From positions 34,011,475 through 34,075,474 of the forward strand of contig CM031601.1 in assembly GCA_018398815.1 (NCBI GenBank): DNA of 64,000 nt, written 5' to 3'. Made by a program: the position numbers and the translations under genes. This DNA comes from Conus ventricosus. Taxonomy: Eukaryota > Mollusca > Gastropoda > Neogastropoda > Conidae. Positions 57,270-64,000 of this stretch are shown here, one piece after another. The notes below the pieces were generated by a model. The model saw only the letters and a list, made by a program, of their open reading frames with translations. It had not been told where the DNA came from and ran no database searches. The number at the start of each line of letters is the position of its first letter. The stretch's first letter is position 1.

Positions 57270-58110
57270 GCAATCGTGTTGGTCATTTTTTTCATGTTGA
57301 TAGACACACTGATGCACTGTCAGCCATGGTCACTTTTGTCCAATCATGGTGGTCACTTTTTTCATGTTGATGGACACACTGATGTATTGTCATCCATGGT
57401 CATTTTTGTCCGATCATGGTGGTCACTTTTTTCATGTTGATTGACACGTTGTTGTGGTTTGTCACCTATGGTCACTTTCCTCCACTTTTATGTAAATGAT
57501 TGTCACTTTTTCATGTTGATGGACCCTTTGTTTTGTCAACAATGTTAACTTCACTTCAGTGTATTATGATGGTCACTTTTTTCACTCTGACGGACATATG
57601 TGATGGTCAGTTTTTTCATGTTGTTGGACACATGCGAAATCACTTTTTTCATGTTGATGGACACATGTTATGGTCACTTTTTCCACACAGATGGACACAT
57701 GTGATGGTCACTTTTTCCACACAGATGAACACATGTGATGGTCACTTTTTCCACACAGATGAACACATGTGATGGTCACTTTTTCCACACAGATGGACAT
57801 GAGTGATTGCCGCTTTTTCCACACAGATGGACACATGTGATGGTCACTTTTTCTACACAGATGGACACGTGTGATGGCCACTTTTTCCACACTGATGAAC
57901 ACATGTGATGGCCACTTTTTCCACACAGCTGGACACGTGTGATGGCCACTTTTTCCACACAGATGGACACATGTGATGGCCACTTTTTCCACACAGATGG
58001 ACACATGTGATGGTCACTTTTTCCACACAGATGGACACATGTGATGGTCACTTTTTCCACACAGATGGACACATGTGATGGTCACTTTTTCCACACAGAT
58101 GGACACACTG
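57270..58110. repeat. 34-bp array, about 22 copies
   Basis: Units of ACACATGTGATGGTCACTTT plus TTCCACACAGATGG, degenerate at the left edge, regular from about 57660. Confidence 0.94.
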
Positions 58111-58325
58111 CTGTATGGTCAATAAAGGCCACACTTTCCTCCTCAGGCAGAGGTGTGCTAATAGGAGTGGTGAGAGAGGAAGGGAACAGACTGATAAGGA
58201 AAGTCAGTTACATGTGTCTACCACATGTGCACTTAGAACTGTATGCTGTATGTAGTTTATGAAGGTGTGTGGTTTTTGCAAGTGTGTATGCGTTACTGTG
58301 TAAACTGTCTCTTCTCTCTCACACT
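58111..58325. other. unique spacer
   Basis: Contains an isolated AATAAA (58120-58125) and no recognisable exon. Confidence 0.4.
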
Positions 58326-58487
58326 TTCCCTTTCACATGCACACACACATGCATATACTTGTACATGCATAAACACTTAACTTGTACACACATAAACACT
58401 TTCACACATATACAAACACACGCACACTCACATGCACATGCACACACTTTTCATGCACACACATTTCAAATACATACACACACACAC

Positions 58488-58561
<74 letters not shown>

Positions 58562-58602
58562 TAATATCACAGCATTGTGAAAAAACGTTAAAGAGAAGAA
58601 CG

Positions 58603-58639
<37 letters not shown>

Positions 58640-58747
58640 CACCACACACACACACAACACACACCACATGCACACACTCATTGGCACGCACACACACACA
58701 GAGGCACGCATACCCTCATACATTGGCACACACAGACACACGCACAC

Positions 58748-58787
<40 letters not shown>

Positions 58788-58850
58788 GCACACACACCCT
58801 CATACATTGGCACACACAGACAGGCACATCCATACACACACACACACACA

Positions 58851-58909
<59 letters not shown>

Positions 58910-58925
58910 CACACTCAAACACACA
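58326..58925. repeat. (CA)n-rich block with a 100-bp duplication
   Basis: Several long CA runs (58495-58558, 58604-58640, 58755-58782, 58826-58905). The block CAGAGGCACGCATACCCTCA / CAGAGGCACACACACCCTCA plus TACATTGGCACACACAGACA is present twice (about 58700 and 58783). Confidence 0.95.
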
Positions 58926-59194
58926 GTGTTCCCTCAGAGCTACCTCATTTTTTTCAAAGATTGTTATCATCTTTTAAATGTTATTTTCGTTTCTCTGCAA
59001 CAGTATTCAGGTAATGGTATTTTTTTACAGTAAATTTTGCATTCTGGAACTCTTCAGTGCATATTGCAGTGCTAGTGGCGTGTGTCTTCCTGTCATTGAC
59101 ATGTGGAGATGGAGTGATGGGAGATGTGCTCCACTGCTCTGTTCTCACAGCCATCCTGACATGTCGCTTAGTTCTCCCTGAACTGCTGCAGTGA
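58926..59194. other. unique spacer, nothing recognised
   Basis: Short unique region between (CA)n and the next array. Confidence 0.45.
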
Positions 59195-60545
59195 GGTGAT
59201 GTATTTTGTCACATTGGTCAGGGAGGTGATGTGTTGTGTCACCTTGGTCAGGGAGGTGATGTGTCATCTTGGTCAGAGAGGTGATGTTGTCATCTTGGTC
59301 AGAGAAGTGATGTGTCATCTTGGTCAGAGAAGTGATGTGTCATCTGGTCAGAGAGGGATGTGTTGTGTCATCTTGGTCAGAGAGGTGATGTGTCATCTTG
59401 GTCAGAGAGGTGATTGTCATCTTGGTCAGAGAGTGATGTGTCATCTTGGTCAGGGAGGTGATGTGTTATGTCACCTTGGTCAGGGAGGTGATGTGTTGTG
59501 TCATCTTGGTCAGAGAGGTGTGTTGTTGTGTCATCTTGGTCAGAGAGGTGATGTGTCATCTTGGTCAGAGAGGTGATGTGATGTGTCATCTTGGAAAGAG
59601 AGGTGTATGTGTCTCTTGGTCAGAGAGGTGATGTGTCATCTTGGTCAGGAGGTGATGTGTTGTGTCATCTTGGTCAGAGAGGTGATGTGTTGCGTCATCT
59701 TGGTCAGAGAGGTGATGTGATGTGTCATCTTGGTCAAAGAGGTGATGTGTCATCTTGGTCAGAGAGTTGATGTGTTGTGTCATCTTGGTCAGAGAGGTGA
59801 TGTATCATCTTGGTCAGGGAGGTGATGTGTTATGTCACCTTGATCAGGGAGGTGATGTGTTGTGTCACCTTGGTCAGGGAGGTGATGTGTTGTGTCACCT
59901 TGGTCAGGAAGGTGATGTGTCATCTTGGTCAGGGAGGTGATGTGTTATGTCACCTTGGTCAGGGAGGTGATGTGTTGTGTCATCTTGGTCAGAGAGGTGA
60001 TGTGTTGTGTCATCTTGGTCAGAGAGGTGATGTGTCATCTTGGTCAGAGAGGTGATGTGATGTGTCATCTTGGTAAGAGAGGTGATGTGTCATCTTGGTC
60101 AGAGAGGTGATGTGTCATCTTGGTCAGGAGGTGATGTGTTGTGTCATCTTGGTCAGAGAGGTGATGTGTTGCGTCATCTTGGTCAGAGAGGTGATGTGAT
60201 GTGTCATCTTGGTCAAAGAGGTGATGTGTCATCTTGGTCAGAGAGTTGATGTGTTGTGTCATCTTGGTCAGAGAGGTGATGTATCATCTTGGTCAGGGAG
60301 GTGATGTGTTATGTCACCTTGATCAGGGAGGTGATGTGTTGTGTCACCTTGGTCAGGGAGGTGATGTGTTGTGTCACCTTGGTCAGGAAGGGGATGTGTC
60401 ACCTTGGTCAGGGAGGCGATGTGTTTTGTCACCTTGGTCGGGGAGATGATGTGTCACCTTGGTCTGTAAGATGATGTGTTACATCACCTTGGTCAGGAGA
60501 TGCTGTATTGTGTCACCTTGGTCAGGGAGGTGATGTTTTCACCGA
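59195..60545. repeat. 22/31-bp array with a 479-bp higher-order duplication
   Basis: Sub-units of CATCTTGGTCAGAGAGGTGA plus TGTGT or TGTGTTGTGT. Rare variants recur 479 bp apart (GAGAGTTGATGTGTTG at about 59762 and 60241; ACCTTGATCAGG at about 59837 and 60316), showing that a block of about 480 bp was duplicated as a whole. Confidence 0.94.
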
Positions 60546-60569
60546 CATGCCTTGATTTGTTTGTCTGTC

Positions 60570-61230
60570 AGCATCATCACACCACACAAACACCTGAACC
60601 AGTTACATTAAAGAAACATACCTGAACAAGTTACATTACACAAACACTTCTGAACTAGTTACATCATGCAAATACTTATGGGCCAGTTACATCACACACA
60701 AACATTTCTGAACCAGTGTTACATCACAGAAACACTTCCAAACCAGTTACATCACACAAACACTTCTGAATCAGTGTTACATCACACAAACACTTCTGAA
60801 TCAGTGTTGCATCACACAAACATTTCTGAACCAGTTACATCACACAAACACTTGAGAACCATTTACAGCACACAAACACTTGAGAACTAGTTACATCACG
60901 CAAACAATTCTGAACCAGTTACAACACACAAACACTTCTGAACCAGTGTTACATCACACAAACACTTCTGAACCAGTTACATCACACAAACACTTTTGAA
61001 CCAGTGCTATATCACACAAACACTTCTGAACCAGTGCTATATCACACAAACACTTCTGAACCAGTTACATCACACAAACATTTCTGAACACGTTACATCA
61101 CACAAAACGTCTGAGCCAGTGTTACATCACAGAAACATTTCTGAAAAAACAAGTTACATCACAAAGACTTCTGAACCAGTTACATTGCACAAACACTTCT
61201 GAACCAGTTACATTACACAAACACTGCTGG
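60570..61230. repeat. about 28-bp array, about 23 copies
   Basis: Units of ACACTTCTGAACCAGTTACA plus TCACACAA, with AGTGTTAC variants giving 30 bp. Confidence 0.94.
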
Positions 61231-61240
61231 ACCAGAGTCC

Positions 61241-61690
61241 CCATTCAATGTGGTGTGGACCACAGTCAACCCATTCCATGTGGTGTGGACCACAGTCAAC
61301 CCATTTCATGTGGTGTGGACCACAGTCAACCTGTTCCATGTGGTGTGGACCACAGTCAACCTATTCCATGTGGTGTGGACCACAGTCAACCCATTTCATG
61401 TGGTGTGGACCACAGTCAACCCATTTCATGTGGTGTGGACCACAGTCAACCCATTCCATGTGGTGTGGACCACAGTCAACCTATTTGATATGGTGTGGAC
61501 CACAGTCAACCTGTTCCATGTGGTGTGGACCACAGTCAACCCATTTAATGTGGTATGGACCACAGTCAACCCATTCCATGTGGTGTGGACCACAGTCAAC
61601 CCATTCCATGTGGTGTAGACCACAGTCAACCCATTCCATGTGGTGTGGACCAGTCAGCCCATTCCATAGTGTGGACCAGAGACAATCCAG
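61241..61690. repeat. 30-bp array with an internal palindrome, about 14 copies
   Basis: Units of CCATTCCATGTGGTGTGGAC plus CACAGTCAAC, period exactly 30 bp. Each contains TGTGGT-GTGG-ACCACA. Open in several frames because 30 is divisible by three. Confidence 0.96.
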
Positions 61691-61724
61691 TCCATCTGTT
61701 TTGGACCAGGGACAGTGGGGGTCC

Positions 61725-62845
61725 TGATTAAAGGGTGGTGCAGGTCCTGATGAAAAGGTGATGTGGTCCTGATTAAAGGGTGGTATGGGTCCTAATTAAA
61801 GGGTGGTATGGGTCCTGATGAAAAGGCGGTGTGGGTCCTGATTAAAGGATGGTGTGGGTCCTGATTAAAGGATGATGTGGGTCCTGATTAAACAGTGGTG
61901 TGGGTCCTGATTTAAAGGGTGGTATGGGTCCTGATGAAAAGGTGGTGTGGGTCCTGATTTAAAGGGTAGTGCAGGTCCTAATTAAAGAGTGGTGTGGGTC
62001 CTGATTAAAGGGTGGTGTGGGTCCTGATTAAAGGGTGGTATGGGTCCCGATGAAAAGGTGGTGTGGGTCCTGATTAAACAGTGGTGTGGGTTCTGATTTA
62101 GAGATGCCGTGGGTCCTGATTAAAGGGTGGTGCGGGTTCTGATTAAAGGGTGGTGTGGGTCTTGATTAAAGGATGGTGTGGGTCTTGATTAAAGGATGAT
62201 GTGGGTCCTGATTAAACAGTGGTGTGGGTCCTGATTAAAGGGTGGTGTGGGTCCTGATTAAACAGTGATGTGGGTCCTGATTAAAGGGTGGTGTGGGTCC
62301 TGATTAAAGGGTGGTGTGGGTCTTGATTAAAGGATGGTGTGGGTCTTGATTAAAGGTTGGTGTGGGTCTGATTAAAGGATGGTGTGGGTCCTGATTAAAG
62401 GATGGTGGGGGTCTTGATTAAAGGTTGGTGTGGGTCCTGATTAAAGGATGGTGTGGGTCTTGAGTAAAGGATGATGTGGGTCCTGATTAAACAGTGGTGT
62501 GGGTCCTGATTAAAGGGTGGTGTGGGTCCTGATTAAACAGTGGTGTGGGTCCTAATCAAAGGGTTGTGTGGGTCTTGATTAAAGGATGATGTGGGTCCTG
62601 ATTAAACAGTGGTGTGGGTCCTGATTAAAGGGTGGTGTGGGTCCTGATTAAACAGTGGTGTGGGTCCTGATTAAAGGGTGGTGTGGGTCTTGATTAAAGG
62701 ATGGTGTGGGTCTTGATTAAAGGTGGTGTGGGTCCTGATTAAAGGATGGTGTGGGTCCTGATTAAAGGATGGTGGGGTCTTGATTAAAGGATGGTGTGGG
62801 TCCTGATTAAAGGATGATGTGGGTCCTGATCAAGGTGGTTCAGGA
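61725..62845. repeat. 23/24-bp array, about 48 copies
   Basis: Units of GGGTCCTGATTAAAGGGTGG plus TGT, with GGATGATGT, AACAGTGGT and GTCTTGATTAAAGG variants in recurring order, suggesting higher-order structure. Confidence 0.95.
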
Positions 62846-63470
62846 CAATCCAAGATTTTTTTTACCTGCACAGACATGTGTGCTGTCGTGATTGCTCTCC
62901 TAGTTTTCTTGTGATTTTTCCATCAATGCATTCAAAATTTATCTGTGCAAAAGCCAACAAGCATTTAACTTAATTATCAAAACTTTCCACTTACATATGC
63001 CACTTATCTGTTTCAACACAGAAGTCTGTGTCACACAAGTGTTTCCAACTGAGACACGTTGAGAGATGTGCAGCAAATTTCGAGCAATGACTATTGCAGC
63101 GTTGTGTAGTGACAAGGCGTGTCACGTGATGCCAGCATCAAAACTGGCCAGGTTTCATCCTTGCACTACAGTCCTTTCTGGGGCAGACACCTAATGGCAT
63201 TTTCTGACCAGTCGAAGTACCAATTTGTTGCTGTTTTTGTTGTTGTTTTCTGTTGTCAGTGGAGTTTTTGTGTGCGTTCTCAACTTGGATCCTGCATCTC
63301 TGAGCAGACTAATCAGAAAGGACACTTGTACAATGTACAGATTTAGCAGCAGACTGTCCAGTTTGTGTGGCCACATGTTTACCAGTGGGCCATTTATTGG
63401 CTCACTCTTCCAGCTTTATGAAGCCATATGTCACCAGTCTAGAACAAACACGTCATGAAATGAGAATGTG
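62846..63470. other. unique sequence, no confident gene
   Basis: A plus-strand frame of 77 codons (63225-63458) begins with a hydrophobic stretch but has no family signature or clear splice partners. Confidence 0.4.
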
Positions 63471-63570
63471 AAATAGTTTTGAAGTGAGAATGCGTGAGAA
63501 ATATTTTTGAAGTGAGAATGTGTGTGAAATAGTTATGAAGTGAGAATGTGTGTGAAATAGTTTTGAACCT
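63471..63570. repeat. short 29-bp repeat, about 4 copies
   Basis: Units of GAAGTGAGAATGTGTGTGAA plus ATAGTTTT. Confidence 0.85.
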
Positions 63571-63914
63571 ACTTTGAACAGAAGTATGTCAACAGAAAAT
63601 ACAGGAAACAGGGCGTTGCATAAAACTTTGATTTCTGACTCATTTGACCGTGGCTTTGAGTACTTGTTTTAAACTTTGATTAGTGACAAACAGGCATTGG
63701 CTTTTGATAGTAGTTTTAGAAGTATTGTGCTTTGATGCAAGCCTTTTGAAAGATATATTTTGACCTCCTTTGATTTTATTTATTTCTCTGTGCACATAAT
63801 CTTTCAAATGAGATGCACACTGTGCAGAAATCTGTAAACTGCTTGTTGCCACAAATACATTTTATTCCACTATCTCACTGGAAACATTTCATTTTGTGAA
63901 CTGACTATTCTTGA

Positions 63915-64000
63915 AGTGTGTGTGTGGTGTGTGTGTGTGGTGTGTGTGGTGTGTGTGTGTGTGGGGCGTACGTGCATGCATGCATGCGTGCGTGCGTGCG
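63915..64000. repeat. TG-rich microsatellite running off the window
   Basis: GTGTGTGTGGTGTGTG followed by GCATGCATGCGTGCGTGCG to the last base. Confidence 0.9.

Noticed and set aside
58326..58925. Thr/His-rich frames over 100 codons
   Set aside because: (CA)n microsatellite translation.
63225..63458. 77-codon plus frame with hydrophobic start
   Set aside because: The hydrophobic stretch comes from a TTG/TTT-rich tract; no family signature or splice context.

Overview
The window is eukaryotic nuclear DNA from an invertebrate animal, most probably a mollusc and possibly a caenogastropod. The one intact gene has seven coding exons with consensus splice sites. The SINEs are tRNA-headed and carry a conserved body that I associate with gastropod genomes; that is recall, not a search. 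Tandem repeats with units of about 18-150 bp are extremely dense: the arrays listed below sum to roughly 27-28 kb, or about 43% of the window. Most long open frames are artefacts of arrays whose unit length is a multiple of three, and they should not be read as genes.

Layout. 1-5415: two large minisatellites (48 bp and about 42 bp units). 5416-11540: mostly non-coding, with microsatellites, a candidate promoter and 5' UTR exon (about 7790-8006), two short arrays, a LINE reverse-transcriptase relic (minus strand) and a SINE relic. 11920-29382: a complete lysosomal GH27 glycosidase gene, alpha-N-acetylgalactosaminidase (NAGA), 405 aa, with introns made largely of minisatellites. 29770-38100: one 37-bp minisatellite split by two insertions, a 6.7-kb piggyBac-type transposon (30192-36896, TTAA duplication) and a composite SINE (37029-37897, 12-bp duplication). 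38298-43490: six further tandem-array families. 43491-49240: a badly frame-broken non-LTR retrotransposon (jockey-like, plus strand: gag-like ORF1, endonuclease, RT, RNase H). 50938-56210: a non-autonomous LTR retrotransposon on the minus strand, with LTRs of about 1.77 kb and a 4-bp duplication. 56211-64000: almost continuous minisatellites and (CA)n.

Main points. (1) The piggyBac element is a two-gene transposon. A spliced transposase gene runs inward from the left end, and a four-exon gene of about 118 codons that I do not recognise runs inward on the opposite strand from the right end. Each end carries three exact GGGTG-N6-CACCC palindromes. (2) In NAGA, two 5' splice junctions (exons 3 and 5) and the start-codon region of exon 1 have each been expanded into tandem arrays whose unit contains the exon edge itself. 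(3) All four well-bounded transposable elements sit inside minisatellites, so their empty sites can be inferred. (4) The two LTRs of the retrotransposon differ mostly by 1-2 base indels, which points to residual long-read consensus error. Frame breaks in the 43-56 kb region, and perhaps in the piggyBac element, should be judged with that in mind.
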